Positions 35,040 to 45,070 of a stretch of DNA of 61,637 nt are shown here, one piece after another. The stretch comes from Pseudomonadota bacterium. Its GTDB lineage: Bacteria; Pseudomonadota; Alphaproteobacteria; Acetobacterales; Acetobacteraceae. A program made the translations under genes and the position numbers. Numbering within the stretch: the stretch's first letter is position 1; each line of letters opens with the position of its first letter. Location: positions 1-61,637 of the forward strand of contig JAJZBV010000015.1 in assembly GCA_021851785.1 (NCBI GenBank), written 5' to 3'. The notes below the pieces were generated by a model. That model was given only the letters and a program-made list of their open reading frames with translations, searched no databases and was not told the DNA's origin.

Positions 35040-35100
35040 AGGTCGTCGGTTTGCCGTCTTTTCACCGAAAAGAGTAAGTTTTTACCGATTTTGACGACCT
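35040..35100. repeat. Inverted repeat AGGTCGTC ... GACGACCT between pad and bcr operons
   Basis: AGGTCGTC at 35040-35047 and its exact complement GACGACCT at 35093-35100, 45 bases apart, followed on the inside by GGT and ACC. It may be two half-sites for a regulator acting on the pad side, or a hairpin in the long pad leader. No known operator was recognised. Confidence 0.35.
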
Positions 35101-35139
35101 TCGCCAGCACGCACTATCCGCACAAAAAAGCACGCGACA

Positions 35140-35153
35140 TTGATCTAGATCAA
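35140..35153. promoter_or_regulatory. FNR/AadR-type binding site between pad and bcr operons
   Basis: TTGATCTAGATCAA is a perfect, fully palindromic FNR site. Its centre is about 141 bp from the had ATG and 199 bp from the thioesterase ATG, so one bound dimer could serve either or both divergent promoters, which would then have long leaders. It has the same ten consensus bases as the site ahead of hcrCAB. Confidence 0.8.
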
Positions 35154-35287
35154 AGCGTGATGCGATCATCGGGGGCAAACGGGCATTTGCCGCTTATTCG
35201 GTAATCTGGTGCGGTAATATGGTTGTAACTGGGTTGGCGATAGCTTCAATGACGCCCCAAGACCACGACGGCGGAGGAGATCCGGGG

Positions 35288-36361
35288 ATGGCCGAGACGG
35301 CTTACCAATGGCTGATGACCGAACCAGCCGCGCCCTTCATTCGGCGCGGGTTCGATCCCTTTCCTCCCGGTGCCGGCGAAGTGGTGGTGGCGATCGCTGG
35401 CTGTGGCGTCTGCCATACCGATCTCGGCTATGTCTATGATGGCGTGCGCACCCATCAGCCGCCGCCGCTCGCGCTCGGCCATGAAATCAGTGGCCGTGTG
35501 GTCGCCGCCGGCGCCGGCGAAGAGCGCTGGCTCGGCCAGGCGGTCATCGTCCCAGCGGTGCTCCCGTGCGGGGAATGCGACCTTTGCCAGCGCGGTCTCG
35601 CGACCATCTGCCGGCGCCAGAAAATGCCGGGCAATGACATTGATGGCGGCTTCGCGAGCCATATCCGGGTGCCGGGACGCGGCCTCTGCGCGGTCGATCC
35701 CGCTCGTCTCAACGCCGCCGGCCTTGCGCTCGCCGATGTTTCGGTGGTCGCGGATGCGGTGACGACGCCCTATCAGGCGGTACGCCGCGCCGGCGTCGGG
35801 CCGGGAGATCTCGCGATCGTGATCGGGATCGGCGGCGTCGGCGGCTATGCCGTGCAGATCGCCGTCGCGTTCGGCGCAACCGTCGTCGCGATCGATATCG
35901 ATGCCAACAAGCTCGACGAGATCGGCAATCATGGCGCTGCGCTGACGCTCGATGCGCGGGCGCTCGATCCTCGTGCACAGAAGGCAGCGATCGCCGAATT
36001 CGCGACCGCGCGCGGCCTGCGGCAGACGGAGTGGAAGATTTTCGAATGCTCCGGCACCGCTGCCGGTCAAAGCAATGCCTGGGGTCTTCTTGTCCCCGGC
36101 GCGACACTCGCCGTGGTCGGGTTCACGATGGCGCGGGTGGAGATAAGGCTCTCCAACCTCATGGCGTTCGATGCCCGCGCGCTCGGCAACTGGGGCTGCC
36201 CGCCGGAACTTTATCCCGCCGCTCTCGACCTCGTGCTTGCCGGCAAAGTGCGGCTTAAGCCATTCGTCGAACACCATCCGCTTGATGACATCAACGCCGT
36301 GTTCGCCAAAGCGCACGCGCACACGCTGAAGCGTCGCGCCATTCTCGTCCCTGCTGTCTGA
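35288..36361 (+). CDS. had: 6-hydroxycyclohex-1-ene-1-carbonyl-CoA dehydrogenase
   Basis: A 357-residue zinc alcohol-dehydrogenase family enzyme: catalytic zinc region [12 protein letters not shown], structural zinc cysteines in [18 protein letters not shown] Rossmann motif [14 protein letters not shown], and [10 protein letters not shown] near the end. It oxidises the 6-hydroxyl formed by Dch to the 6-oxo compound with NAD+. The ATG at 35288 follows GGAGGAG; the frame opens earlier (35219) but lacks a site there. First gene of the bcr operon; oah follows 14 bp later. Confidence 0.88.
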   Translation: MAETAYQWLMTEPAAPFIRRGFDPFPPGAGEVVVAIAGCGVCHTDLGYVYDGVRTHQPPPLALGHEISGRVVAAGAGEERWLGQAVIVPAVLPCGECDLCQRGLATICRRQKMPGNDIDGGFASHIRVPGRGLCAVDPARLNAAGLALADVSVVADAVTTPYQAVRRAGVGPGDLAIVIGIGGVGGYAVQIAVAFGATVVAIDIDANKLDEIGNHGAALTLDARALDPRAQKAAIAEFATARGLRQTEWKIFECSGTAAGQSNAWGLLVPGATLAVVGFTMARVEIRLSNLMAFDARALGNWGCPPELYPAALDLVLAGKVRLKPFVEHHPLDDINAVFAKAHAHTLKRRAILVPAV

Positions 36362-36375
36362 GAGGAAACCGATCC

Positions 36376-37509
36376 ATGGCTGAAACCCCGCTTGCCGTTG
36401 CCGCTCGCACCAAGCCCGCGACCCTGGCGCCGCATACGCTGGTCGAAGATGTATCCTTCCCGGGGCTGCGGGTCGAGAAGCGCCCGGCGCGCCTCCCCGA
36501 CGGCACAATGGTCGAGGGGCTCTATAACACCTGGATCATTCTCGACAACCCAGGCCAGCTCAATTCGTACACGACGGCGATGGTGAAGGGCGTGATCCTT
36601 GCCTTCCGCGCTGCATCCGCCGCGCGCGATGTCGTCGCCGTGGTCTTCACCGGCAGCGGCGATCGCGCTTTTTGCACCGGCGGCAACACCAAGGAATACG
36701 CCGAGTACTATGCCGGCAATCCGCAGGAATACCGCCAATATATGCGCCTGTTCAACGACATGGTCTCGGCCATTCTCGGCTGCGACAAGCCGGTCGTCTG
36801 CCGCATCAACGGCATGCGCATCGGCGGCGGCCAGGAGATCGGCATGGCGTGCGATTTCTCGATCGCGCAGGATCTCGCGCGCCTTGGCCAGGCCGGTCCC
36901 AAACACGGCTCGGCGGCGATCGGCGGCGCGACCGATTTCCTGCCGCTGATGATCGGCATGGAGCGGGCACTCGAATCAGGCACGCTCTGCGAACATTGGT
37001 CGGCGCACAAGGCCTATCGTTTCGGCATGCTGCACGACATCGTTCCGGCGTTGAAGGTCGATGGCAAGTTCGTGCCCAACCCGCTGGTGATCACCGATCG
37101 CTTGCTGGACGAATGGGGCCGCTTCGCGCTCGGCGAGCCCAAAACCGGCGCCGCGCTGGACGAGGGAAAACGCATGCTCGCCCGCGGCACCGTCGACCTC
37201 TCGCTCCTCGATGAGAAGGTCGAGACGCTCTGTGGCAAGCTTCTGTTGACGTTCCCGGAATGCCTCACCAAGAGTCTCGAGGAATTGCGCAAACCCAAGA
37301 TCGAGGCGTGGAACGCCAACAAGGAAGATTCACGGGCTTGGCTCGCGCTCAATATGCTGGCCGAGGCGCGCACCGGTTTCCGCGCCTTCAATGAAGGCCC
37401 GCGCGAGCGGCGCGAAATAGATTTCGTTGCTCTCCGTCTGGCACTTGCGCAAGGCGCGCCATGGAGCGAGGATCTGGTCGAGAGCCTGATCCCGCGCGCT
37501 GGAGCCTGA
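36376..37509 (+). CDS. oah: 6-oxocyclohex-1-ene-1-carbonyl-CoA hydrolase
   Basis: A 377-residue long crotonase, the length typical of Oah (BamA-type) rather than of hydratases (about 260). Landmarks are AFCTGGNTKEYAEYYAGN, GMRIGGGQEIGMACDFS and GPKHGSAAIGGATDFLP. It adds water and cleaves the ring to 3-hydroxypimelyl-CoA, the committed ring-opening step of the Thauera-type pathway and a well-known marker of anaerobic aromatic degradation. It ends two bases before dch begins. Confidence 0.93.
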   Translation: MAETPLAVAARTKPATLAPHTLVEDVSFPGLRVEKRPARLPDGTMVEGLYNTWIILDNPGQLNSYTTAMVKGVILAFRAASAARDVVAVVFTGSGDRAFCTGGNTKEYAEYYAGNPQEYRQYMRLFNDMVSAILGCDKPVVCRINGMRIGGGQEIGMACDFSIAQDLARLGQAGPKHGSAAIGGATDFLPLMIGMERALESGTLCEHWSAHKAYRFGMLHDIVPALKVDGKFVPNPLVITDRLLDEWGRFALGEPKTGAALDEGKRMLARGTVDLSLLDEKVETLCGKLLLTFPECLTKSLEELRKPKIEAWNANKEDSRAWLALNMLAEARTGFRAFNEGPRERREIDFVALRLALAQGAPWSEDLVESLIPRAGA

Positions 37510-37511
37510 CC

Positions 37512-38282
37512 ATGGACGCCGCTCCGGCTCGCACCTGGCGTTGCGAGGGTGAGGCGCTGCTCCGCCTGCGCTTGATGCGCCCCAAGGCCAATATTCTCGA
37601 TGCAAGGATGATCGCGGCGCTCGATGCCGCGCTGACCGCGGGTTTGGCTTCCGGCCCGACGCTCGCGGTCCTGATCGATGCCGAAGGGCCGCATTTCAGC
37701 TTCGGCGCCAGTGTCGAGGAGCATCTGCCGGAGCATTGCGCCGCCATGCTGCGCGGGTTTCATGCGCTTTTGCTTCGCCTTCTCGCTTTGCCGGTGCCGG
37801 TTCTGTGCGCGGTGCGTGGGCAGTGTCTCGGCGGCGGGCTCGAACTCGCGCTCACCGCAAGCCGCATCTTCGCCGCCCCCGGCGCGATGTTCGGCCAGCC
37901 GGAGATCAGGCTCGGCGTGTTCGCGCCGGCTGCCTCCGCTCTGCTCCCCGAACGCATCGGCCGCCCGGCAGCGGAGGACATGCTGCTCTCCGGCCGCAGC
38001 CTCGGCGCCGAGGAAGCCCAGGCGATCGGGCTGATCCAGACGGTGGCCGAGGATCCCGCACGGGTGGCGGAAGAATGGTTCAGCGCCCACCTTGCCGACA
38101 AGAGCGCCGCCGCGCTGGCTCATGCGATGGTTGCTTCGCGTGCCGATCTCATCGCGCGGACGCGGGCGCGCCTGGCCGAACTCGAATCGCTATACCTCGA
38201 TGATCTGATGCGGACCCAAGACGCGCTGACGGGTCTGCAGGCGTTTCTCGCAAAGCGCACGCCGCATTGGGAGCACAGGTAG
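37512..38282 (+). CDS. dch: Cyclohexa-1,5-diene-1-carbonyl-CoA hydratase
   Basis: A 256-residue crotonase: RLMRPKANILDARM at the start, FSFGASVEEHLPEH (oxyanion hole) and QCLGGGLELALTASRI. It adds water to the dienoyl-CoA released by benzoyl-CoA reductase to give 6-hydroxycyclohex-1-ene-1-carbonyl-CoA. The ATG at 37512 directly follows the oah stop; the longer frame from 37461 lies inside oah. bcrC begins two bases after its stop. Confidence 0.9.
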   Translation: MDAAPARTWRCEGEALLRLRLMRPKANILDARMIAALDAALTAGLASGPTLAVLIDAEGPHFSFGASVEEHLPEHCAAMLRGFHALLLRLLALPVPVLCAVRGQCLGGGLELALTASRIFAAPGAMFGQPEIRLGVFAPAASALLPERIGRPAAEDMLLSGRSLGAEEAQAIGLIQTVAEDPARVAEEWFSAHLADKSAAALAHAMVASRADLIARTRARLAELESLYLDDLMRTQDALTGLQAFLAKRTPHWEHR

Positions 38283-38284
38283 AC

Positions 38285-39457
38285 ATGAGCACCACCACGA
38301 CCGAAATCATCGCCCGTTGCCAGGCGCTGTTCGACGACCTCAATTTCACCTACGCGCGAGAATGGAAAGCCGCCGCCCCTGGCCGCATCGTCGTCGGCTA
38401 CATGCCTTTCTATGTGCCGCGCGAATTGATCCACGCCGCCGGCGGGCTTCCGCTCGGCGTTCTCGGCGGTGGTGAACAGCTCGAGGTCATCCAAGGCGAC
38501 GCCTATTACCAGAGCTATATCTGCCGTATCCCGCGCTCGACCATCGAACTCGGGGTCACCAATCGGCTCGATTTCGTCGATGCGATGCTGTTTCCGTCGA
38601 TCTGTGACGTGATCCGCAACCTCTCCGGCATGTGGAAAATCATGTTCCCGAAGGTCAGGAGCCGCTATTTCGACGTGCCGCAGAATTACCGAGACGACGT
38701 GGGTGGAGAATTCTACATCCATGAGTTGAACGAGTTGCGCGACATGCTGGCCGAGGCGAGCGGGCGGCCGGTGAGCGATGACGCGATCCGCGTCTCGATC
38801 GCGCTCTATAACGAAAACCGGGCCTTGGTGCGCGAGGTCTATGCGTTCCGCGCGCGCCAGCCCTGGCAAGCGCCGTCGGCGGAGGTGTATCTCCTGATGC
38901 GCGCCGGCATGATCGTCGCGGTTGAGGAACATAGCCGCATGCTGCGCGAGTATTTGGCGGCGGCGGTAGCGGAAAACCGGCCGCGGCGGGATAATTCGCG
39001 GGTCGTCGTCACCGGCGCGTTCTGTGAGCAGCCGCCGCTCAATCTGATCAAATCGATCGAACTCTCTGGCTGTTATATCGTCGATGACGATTTCATGCTG
39101 GTCAACCGCTGGGAGCGATCGGACGTCGCCGAAGAGGGGGACCCCATCGCCAATCTCGCCGACGCCTATCTGCATAATTCCAACGATACCTCGGCGAAAT
39201 ATGAACCGGACCAGGCAAAAAAAGGCCTCTATCTGGTGGAGGCGGTGAAGCGCACGCGGGCCGAGGGGGTGATTTTCGCCTCGCCCAGCTTCTGCGACCC
39301 GGCGCTGCTCGAGCGGCCGATGCTGCAACATGTTCTTGCCGCCCACGACATCCCCTATATCGCCTTCAAATACGCGGAAAATTCCGGACAGATGCAGCCG
39401 ATCCGCGAGCAAGCGGGCACTTTTGCCGATTCCATCAAGCTGTGGAGCAACCCATGA
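38285..39457 (+). CDS. bcrC: Benzoyl-CoA reductase subunit C (ATP-dependent class I)
   Basis: A 390-residue member of the 2-hydroxyacyl-CoA dehydratase/BcrB-C family: GYMPFYVPRELIHAAGGLPL, SYICRIPRSTIELG and an ending YAENSGQMQPIREQAGTFAD. With BcrB it binds benzoyl-CoA and the [4Fe-4S] cluster of the catalytic module that reduces the ring by two electrons. The order bcrC-bcrB-bcrA-bcrD matches Thauera (badDEFG in Rhodopseudomonas). It overlaps bcrB by four bases. Confidence 0.94.
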   Translation: MSTTTTEIIARCQALFDDLNFTYAREWKAAAPGRIVVGYMPFYVPRELIHAAGGLPLGVLGGGEQLEVIQGDAYYQSYICRIPRSTIELGVTNRLDFVDAMLFPSICDVIRNLSGMWKIMFPKVRSRYFDVPQNYRDDVGGEFYIHELNELRDMLAEASGRPVSDDAIRVSIALYNENRALVREVYAFRARQPWQAPSAEVYLLMRAGMIVAVEEHSRMLREYLAAAVAENRPRRDNSRVVVTGAFCEQPPLNLIKSIELSGCYIVDDDFMLVNRWERSDVAEEGDPIANLADAYLHNSNDTSAKYEPDQAKKGLYLVEAVKRTRAEGVIFASPSFCDPALLERPMLQHVLAAHDIPYIAFKYAENSGQMQPIREQAGTFADSIKLWSNP

Positions 39458-40758
39458 CCAACATCCCCGCTGCCCAGACGATAAAAGACAGCTCGATGCT
39501 CAAGCAGAAGGAAATGATCACCGGCAATTACAGCAAGCTGGAGACCGCGGCCGCCGATGGCCGCAAGGTCGTCGCGACCTTCGTTCCCGGCAATCTCAAC
39601 GAGCTGATCATGTGCTTCGACATGCTCAACAATCTTCCGGAGATCAACGCGATCCAGAATGGCATGCGCAAGAAAACCGGCGGCTACATCATGGAGGCCG
39701 AGAAGCGCGGCCATTCCGAGGATGTCTGCACCTATGTCAAGGCCGATCTCGGCATGATCGCCAAGGGCAATATCGGGCCTGATGGTCAGAAGCTGCCCGA
39801 CCCCGATCTGTTGCTGCTCTCCTACACCGGCTGTTTCACCTTCATGAAATGGTTTGAGCTTTTGCGCGAGCAGTACAAATGCGAGACCGCGATGCTGCAC
39901 GTGCCCTATCAGGGCGACGGGCAGGTCACCCAGAACATGGTCTCCTACGTCGTCAAGCAGATCAGGGAAGAGGTGATCCCGAAGCTGGAACGGGTGAGCG
40001 GTGTGAAATTCGACATCGATCGATTGCGCGAAAATCTTGCCCGTTCGGCGCGCGCCGAGGAGGATCTGGTCTGGGTGCTGGAATCGGCCAAGGCCAAGCC
40101 GTCGCCGATCGACGCCTATTTCGGCGGCGTCTATTATATCGGCCCGATCTTCACCGCCTTCCGGGGCACGGAGGACGCGGTCGAATATTACCGTCTGCTG
40201 CGCGCCGAAATCGGTGAACGCTTGGCGCGCGGGCAAGGGCCGGTGACGCCGGCGGGAGACATGCCGAGCGAACGGTATCGGCTGGTGGTGGAGGGACCGC
40301 CCAACTGGACCAGCTTCCGTGATTTCTGGAAGATGTTCTACGAAGAGGGCGCGGTCGTCGTCGCCAGTACGTATAGCAAGGTGGGCGGCCTCTATGATCT
40401 CGGCTTCCGCCATGATCCCGATCGCCCGCTGGAAAGCCTCGCGGAATACTGCCTCGGCTGCTACACCAACCGCAATCTCCCCGCCCGCATCGATCTCATC
40501 GAGAAATACATGGATGAGTACCAGGCCGACGGTCTGCTGATCAACTCGATCAAGAGTTGCAACAGTTTTTCCGCTGGCCAGTTGCTGGTGTTGCGCGAGA
40601 TCGAGCGGCGGACCGGAAAGCCGGGCGCGTTCATCGAGAGCGATCTCGTCGATCCGCGCTACTTCTCGCCCGCCAACATCAAAAACCGGCTCGAGAGCTA
40701 TTTCCAGATGGTCGATCAACGGCGTGCGGGTGGCAAATCTGCCGCCCGCGCGGCGTAA
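39454..40758 (+). CDS. bcrB: Benzoyl-CoA reductase subunit B
   Basis: A 434-residue partner of BcrC in the catalytic module: [60 protein letters not shown] and [13 protein letters not shown], supplying cluster cysteines and part of the substrate site. The ATG at 39454 overlaps the bcrC stop (ATGA); an ATG at 39442 inside bcrC is less likely. bcrA starts 14 bp downstream behind GGGAGG. Confidence 0.94.
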   Translation: MTNIPAAQTIKDSSMLKQKEMITGNYSKLETAAADGRKVVATFVPGNLNELIMCFDMLNNLPEINAIQNGMRKKTGGYIMEAEKRGHSEDVCTYVKADLGMIAKGNIGPDGQKLPDPDLLLLSYTGCFTFMKWFELLREQYKCETAMLHVPYQGDGQVTQNMVSYVVKQIREEVIPKLERVSGVKFDIDRLRENLARSARAEEDLVWVLESAKAKPSPIDAYFGGVYYIGPIFTAFRGTEDAVEYYRLLRAEIGERLARGQGPVTPAGDMPSERYRLVVEGPPNWTSFRDFWKMFYEEGAVVVASTYSKVGGLYDLGFRHDPDRPLESLAEYCLGCYTNRNLPARIDLIEKYMDEYQADGLLINSIKSCNSFSAGQLLVLREIERRTGKPGAFIESDLVDPRYFSPANIKNRLESYFQMVDQRRAGGKSAARAA

Positions 40759-40772
40759 CGGGAGGTCCAAAC

Positions 40773-42086
40773 ATGCACGCTTTCATTGGCATCGATCTCG
40801 GCTCGACCACCACCAAGGCGGTGGTGCTCGACGAGAATATGGACGTGCTCGGACGCGGGATCACCAATTCCCGCGCGAATTACGACACCGCCTGCAAGGT
40901 CGCGAAATACGAGGCGCTGCTTTCGGCCCGATTCATGCTGTTGCAGCGGGGCCTCGCCAGCGTCGCCGCGGCCGAGGTCAGGCTCGAGGATTTCCTCGGC
41001 TCATTGGAGCGGAGTTTTCGTCTCGGCCAATTCGTCGAACAGATCGAAGATCTCGAGGCGACATGTCTTGAAAAGGCCAAGGGGCGGCGGTTTGAGGGTC
41101 GCGAGGAAGCCATCGCCGAGGCCATCCGGGAGATTTTCGTCGCCTTGCGCGCCGATGCGCCGGCGCTCTTTGCCCGCGATGCGCGCCGCAAATCCGATTT
41201 TTTCCGCGATCTCGCCGGCTCGCGCTTCATGGCGGTGGGACAGAAGATAGCGAAAGCGGCCAATATTTCTTACGATTTGCTGCTCAACGTCTATGACAAA
41301 GCGATCATCGAGGTGGAAAATCGTCCGCCAAGCGGCGATGTCACCGAGAAACTGCGCCGCGCCTTCGAGCGGCTGATCGAGATATCGCCCGAGCTTGCCG
41401 ATCTGGTGGGGCAAGTCTCGGCCCCGGTCGCGGCGGCGCTCGCGGCCGAAATCGAAGAAGTGTCGGTCGTCGGCACTGGCTATGGCCGGGTGACGCTGCC
41501 ATTTCCGAAGGAAAACATTCGCTCGGAAATTCTCTGCCATGGCCTTGGCGCGCATATGATGTATCCGGGAACGCGAACCGTGCTCGATATCGGCGGCCAG
41601 GACACCAAAGCCATTCAGGTCGACGACCAGGGGATCGTCGAGAATTTCCAGATGAACGATCGCTGTGCGGCGGGATGCGGACGCTATCTCGGCTACATCG
41701 CCGACGAGATGAACATGGGCGTGCATGAACTCGGGCCGCTGGCGATGCAGGCAACGAGGAGCGTGCGCATCAATTCCACCTGCACGGTATTCGCCGGCGC
41801 CGAACTCCGTGACCGTCTGGCGCTCGGTGAAAAGCGCGAGGACATCATCTCCGGCCTCCACCGTGCCATCATCCTCCGCGCGATGTCGATCATTTCGCGC
41901 TCCGGCGGGGTGCGCGATGAGTTCACCTTCACCGGGGGTGTCGCCAAGAATGAAGCGGCGGTGAAGGAATTACGCCAGCTCATCACCGAGAATTATGGTG
42001 ATGTCGTGATCAATATCAACCCAGATTCGATCTATACCGGGGCTCTCGGCGCCGCCGCCTTCGCGCGCCGCGCCATCAGCCAGTGA
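40773..42086 (+). CDS. bcrA: Benzoyl-CoA reductase subunit A (ATPase/electron activation)
   Basis: A 437-residue acetate-kinase/HSP70-fold ATPase: phosphate-1 motif [32 protein letters not shown], cluster-ligand segment [13 protein letters not shown] and [15 protein letters not shown]. With BcrD it holds a bridging [4Fe-4S] cluster and uses ATP to drive electrons from ferredoxin to the BcrBC module. This ATP-dependent class I system is used by facultative anaerobes and phototrophs. Confidence 0.94.
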   Translation: MHAFIGIDLGSTTTKAVVLDENMDVLGRGITNSRANYDTACKVAKYEALLSARFMLLQRGLASVAAAEVRLEDFLGSLERSFRLGQFVEQIEDLEATCLEKAKGRRFEGREEAIAEAIREIFVALRADAPALFARDARRKSDFFRDLAGSRFMAVGQKIAKAANISYDLLLNVYDKAIIEVENRPPSGDVTEKLRRAFERLIEISPELADLVGQVSAPVAAALAAEIEEVSVVGTGYGRVTLPFPKENIRSEILCHGLGAHMMYPGTRTVLDIGGQDTKAIQVDDQGIVENFQMNDRCAAGCGRYLGYIADEMNMGVHELGPLAMQATRSVRINSTCTVFAGAELRDRLALGEKREDIISGLHRAIILRAMSIISRSGGVRDEFTFTGGVAKNEAAVKELRQLITENYGDVVININPDSIYTGALGAAAFARRAISQ

Positions 42087-42099
42087 GGGAGTGAGAGCC

Positions 42100-42942
42100 A
42101 TGACCATGACCGCAGGCATCGACGTCGGCACCGGCGCCATCAAGACCGTGATTCTCGAAACCGACGGCACGACGACACGCTGGCTTGCCAGGCGCGTCGA
42201 TCGGGTGCGCCAACGCGATCCGTTCCAACTCGCGACCGAAGCCTATCATGCCGCGCTCGAGGAGGTCGGGATGCGCCATGGCGATCTCGATTATGTCGCG
42301 ACCACCGGCGAAGGGGAATCGCTCAGCTTTCATACCGGGCATTTCTACTCGATGACCACCCATGGCCGGGGCGCGATTTTTCTCGACCCTGAAGCGCGCG
42401 GCGCGCTCGATGTCGGTGCGCTGCACGGGCGCGCGATCCGGATCGATGGGCGCGGCAAGGTGCTGAGCTACAAGATGACCAGCCAATGTGCCTCCGGCTC
42501 CGGGCAGTTCCTGGAAAACATCTCGCGCTATCTCGGCATCGCCCAGGACGAGATCGGTGCGCTCTCCAAGCAAGGCGACAGCCCCGAGAAAGTGAGCGGC
42601 ATTTGCGCCGTGCTCGCCGAGACGGACGTGATCAACATGGTCTCGCGCGGCATCACCGCCGCCAATATCCTGCGCGGCATCCATTCCTCGATGGCCGATC
42701 GCCTGGCGAAGCTGATCAAGACCATCGGCAGCGTCGATGGCGTGGTGCTGATGACCGGCGGGCTGGCCCATGACGAAGGGCTGGTCGCCGCCATGCAGGA
42801 GGCCATGCAACACGAGAAAGTGCAGTGGCCGGTGCGCAATCATCCCGATTCGATCTACGCCGGGGCGATCGGGGCGGCGCTCTGGGGGGCGTTCCGCCAC
42901 GAGAAGCTGGCCCGTGAGGAAGCCTTGGAGAAGGCCGCCTGA
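42100..42942 (+). CDS. bcrD: Benzoyl-CoA reductase subunit D (ATPase/electron activation)
   Basis: A 280-residue second activator subunit: AGIDVGTGAIKTVILETDG, TSQCASGSGQFLENISRYLG, KVSGICAVLAETDVINMVSRG and LMTGGLAHDEGL. It is the shorter paralogue of BcrA and completes the BcrAD module. The ATG at 42100 is chosen; a GTG at 42091 would add three residues. Confidence 0.94.
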   Translation: MTMTAGIDVGTGAIKTVILETDGTTTRWLARRVDRVRQRDPFQLATEAYHAALEEVGMRHGDLDYVATTGEGESLSFHTGHFYSMTTHGRGAIFLDPEARGALDVGALHGRAIRIDGRGKVLSYKMTSQCASGSGQFLENISRYLGIAQDEIGALSKQGDSPEKVSGICAVLAETDVINMVSRGITAANILRGIHSSMADRLAKLIKTIGSVDGVVLMTGGLAHDEGLVAAMQEAMQHEKVQWPVRNHPDSIYAGAIGAALWGAFRHEKLAREEALEKAA

Positions 42943-42966
42943 CCCGGCGGCGCGAGGGAGGAATTC

Positions 42967-43212
42967 ATGGCCTTGCTGATCACCGAGAATTGCACGAGCT
43001 GCGATGCCTGCCGTCCGGTCTGCCCGAACGAAGCGATCGCGGTCGCCGAGCCGATCTATACCATCGACCCGTTGCGTTGCACGGAATGCATCGGCGCCGA
43101 GGACGAGCCGCAATGCCGGCTGGTCTGCCCGGCCGATTGCATCGAGGACAACCCGGATTTTCGTGAGAGCCGCACGGCGTTACTGGCGAAATATCAGGAA
43201 CTTCATGCCTGA
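42967..43212 (+). CDS. fdx: 2[4Fe-4S] ferredoxin, electron donor of benzoyl-CoA reductase
   Basis: An 81-residue ferredoxin with CTSCDACRPVCPNEA and a second motif with a long loop, CTECIGAEDEPQCRLVCP, then a C-terminal extension. This low-potential Alvin-type layout is that of the ferredoxins beside benzoyl-CoA reductase genes. It takes electrons from KorAB, encoded directly downstream, and passes them to BcrAD and probably HcrABC. Confidence 0.9.
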   Translation: MALLITENCTSCDACRPVCPNEAIAVAEPIYTIDPLRCTECIGAEDEPQCRLVCPADCIEDNPDFRESRTALLAKYQELHA

Positions 43213-43262
43213 CGGCGCCCGGTCACAACCGGCGCCGGATGGCGGATGTGAGGAGGCGTTGC

Positions 43263-45065
43263 ATGGACATAGAACGCATCGGAGAGCGGGCCGGCGCCGC
43301 GATCGTGCCGGTGGGTGGCCCCTGGTCGCCCCCGCGCACCGAACCGGGCGGCGCCGAGTCGGTTTCGCTCGCCATCATCGGCTCGGGCGGCGCGGGGGCG
43401 ATGCGGGCCGGCGAGATCTTGCTCGATGTCGCCGCCAAGACGGGGTTTTTCGGCCTGATGACCCGCGCCATGGGGCCGCAGATCCGTGGCGGCGAGGCGG
43501 CGGCGCTGCTCCGCATCGCGACCGCGCCGGTGTCCTCTCTCGATGATCATTTCGATCTCCTGATCGCCCTTGACTGGGCCAATTTCAGCCGTTTCGCCGC
43601 CGAATTGCCGCTCGCCGCAACCAGCCTCGTGATCACCGACCAGGACGAGGGCGAGGTGCCCGTGGCGATCGGCGAAAGTGGCGCGCTGGTTGCGGCGCTC
43701 GCGATGAAAAAGCTTGCCCGCGCAGTGCCGGGGGGACGGGCGAACATGATCGCGCTCGGCGCCGCCGCCGCCCTGATCGGCCTGCCCGCGGCGCTGGTCA
43801 CCGAGGTTCTGGCGCGCCAACTCGGCCGCAAGGGCGAGGCGGTGCTGGCGGCCAGCGCCGGCGCCTTGGCGCTGGGCGAGAAGGCCGCCGCGAGCCTACC
43901 GCCGATGCGCCGCCTCGCCGCCCCGCCGGCCGCGGCGGGAACGCGGTGGAATATCAGCGGCAATCAGGCGACCGGCCTTGGCGCGCTCAAGGGCGGCGTC
44001 AGCTTCGTCGCCGCTTACCCGATCACCCCGGCGACCGAGGTGCTGGAATGGATGGCGCCGGCGCTGGCCAAGACCGGGGGGATGCTGGTCCAGGCGGAGG
44101 ACGAACTCGCCGCCATCAACATGGTGATCGGCGCTTCCTTCGCCGGCGCGCCGGCGCTGACCGCGACCTCCGGCCCGGGCCTCGCGCTGATGATCGAGGC
44201 GCTTGGCCTCGCCGTCGCCTCCGAGACGCCGCTCGTCGTCGTCGATGTCATGCGCGGGGGGCCGTCCACCGGCATCCCCACCAAATTCGAACAAAGCGAT
44301 CTCGACATCGCCGTGCATGGCCTGCACGGCGATGCGCCGCATCTCGTGCTGGCGCCCAACAGCATCGGCGATTGCCTGACGACGACGCAATGGGCGGTTG
44401 TCCTGGCGGAGACCTTGCAGACCCCGGCGATCGTGCTCTCGGACCAGGCGCTCGGCCAGTCCCGCGCCGTCATCGCGCCGCCGCCGCCGCCGCCGACCCT
44501 CCCCGGCCGGCTGATCGCGACGGCGGCGGAGGGGGCAGGCTATCAACGCTATGCCTTGACCGCGAGGGGGGTCTCGCCGATGGCGATTCCTGGCACGTCC
44601 GGCACCACCTATGTCGCCGATGGGCTCGAGCACAGCGCGCGTGGGGCGCCCTCGGCGCAGGCCAGCGACCATCACGCCCAGCTCGACAAGCGGGCGCGCA
44701 AGCTGGAGACCTTCGATTATGGCGAGCCTTGGGCGGATCTCGAGGGCGAGGGTGAGATCGCGCTCCTCACCTGGGGCTCGGCCACCGGCCCGGCGCGCGA
44801 GGCCATGCGGCGGGCGCGGGCGGCGGGCCTCGCGGTCCGGCTGATTTCGCTCCGCCTCTTGCTCCCGGCCCAGCCGGCGCGGATGGCGGCGGCACTCGCG
44901 GGGGTGCGCCGGCTGCTCGTCGTCGAGCAGAGCCATGGTCGGCAATTCCACAAATTCCTTCGCGCCAATTACGATTTGCCCGCCGAGGTCGCGGTGATCA
45001 GCCGCCCCGGACCGCTGCCCATCCGTCCCGCCGACATCCTCGCCCGTCTCGCCACGTGGGAGTGA
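43263..45065 (+). CDS. korA: 2-oxoglutarate:ferredoxin oxidoreductase, fused gamma-alpha subunit
   Basis: A 600-residue protein with an N-terminal gamma domain (about 33-190; AIIGSGGAGAMRAGEILL, TRAMGPQIRGGEAAALLRI) joined to an alpha domain (about 210-590; ISGNQATGLGALKGG, AAYPITPATEVLEWM, TATSGPGLALM, GTTYVADGLEHSARG). Such KorA proteins oxidise 2-oxoglutarate to succinyl-CoA and reduce ferredoxin, the electron supply of benzoyl-CoA reductase in Thauera and Magnetospirillum. The ATG at 43263 follows GAGGAGG. Confidence 0.88.
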   Translation: MDIERIGERAGAAIVPVGGPWSPPRTEPGGAESVSLAIIGSGGAGAMRAGEILLDVAAKTGFFGLMTRAMGPQIRGGEAAALLRIATAPVSSLDDHFDLLIALDWANFSRFAAELPLAATSLVITDQDEGEVPVAIGESGALVAALAMKKLARAVPGGRANMIALGAAAALIGLPAALVTEVLARQLGRKGEAVLAASAGALALGEKAAASLPPMRRLAAPPAAAGTRWNISGNQATGLGALKGGVSFVAAYPITPATEVLEWMAPALAKTGGMLVQAEDELAAINMVIGASFAGAPALTATSGPGLALMIEALGLAVASETPLVVVDVMRGGPSTGIPTKFEQSDLDIAVHGLHGDAPHLVLAPNSIGDCLTTTQWAVVLAETLQTPAIVLSDQALGQSRAVIAPPPPPPTLPGRLIATAAEGAGYQRYALTARGVSPMAIPGTSGTTYVADGLEHSARGAPSAQASDHHAQLDKRARKLETFDYGEPWADLEGEGEIALLTWGSATGPAREAMRRARAAGLAVRLISLRLLLPAQPARMAAALAGVRRLLVVEQSHGRQFHKFLRANYDLPAEVAVISRPGPLPIRPADILARLATWE

Positions 45066-45070
45066 CCCTC

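Larger units (their letters stand above)
34948..35287. promoter_or_regulatory. Divergent promoter region of the pad and had-bcr operons
   Basis: 340 bp without a gene, AT-richer than its flanks in the middle. It holds an FNR-type box (35140-35153) and an 8-bp inverted repeat (35040/35093). Both operons probably start from here and thus share anaerobic control. Promoter hexamers were not assigned. Confidence 0.65.
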
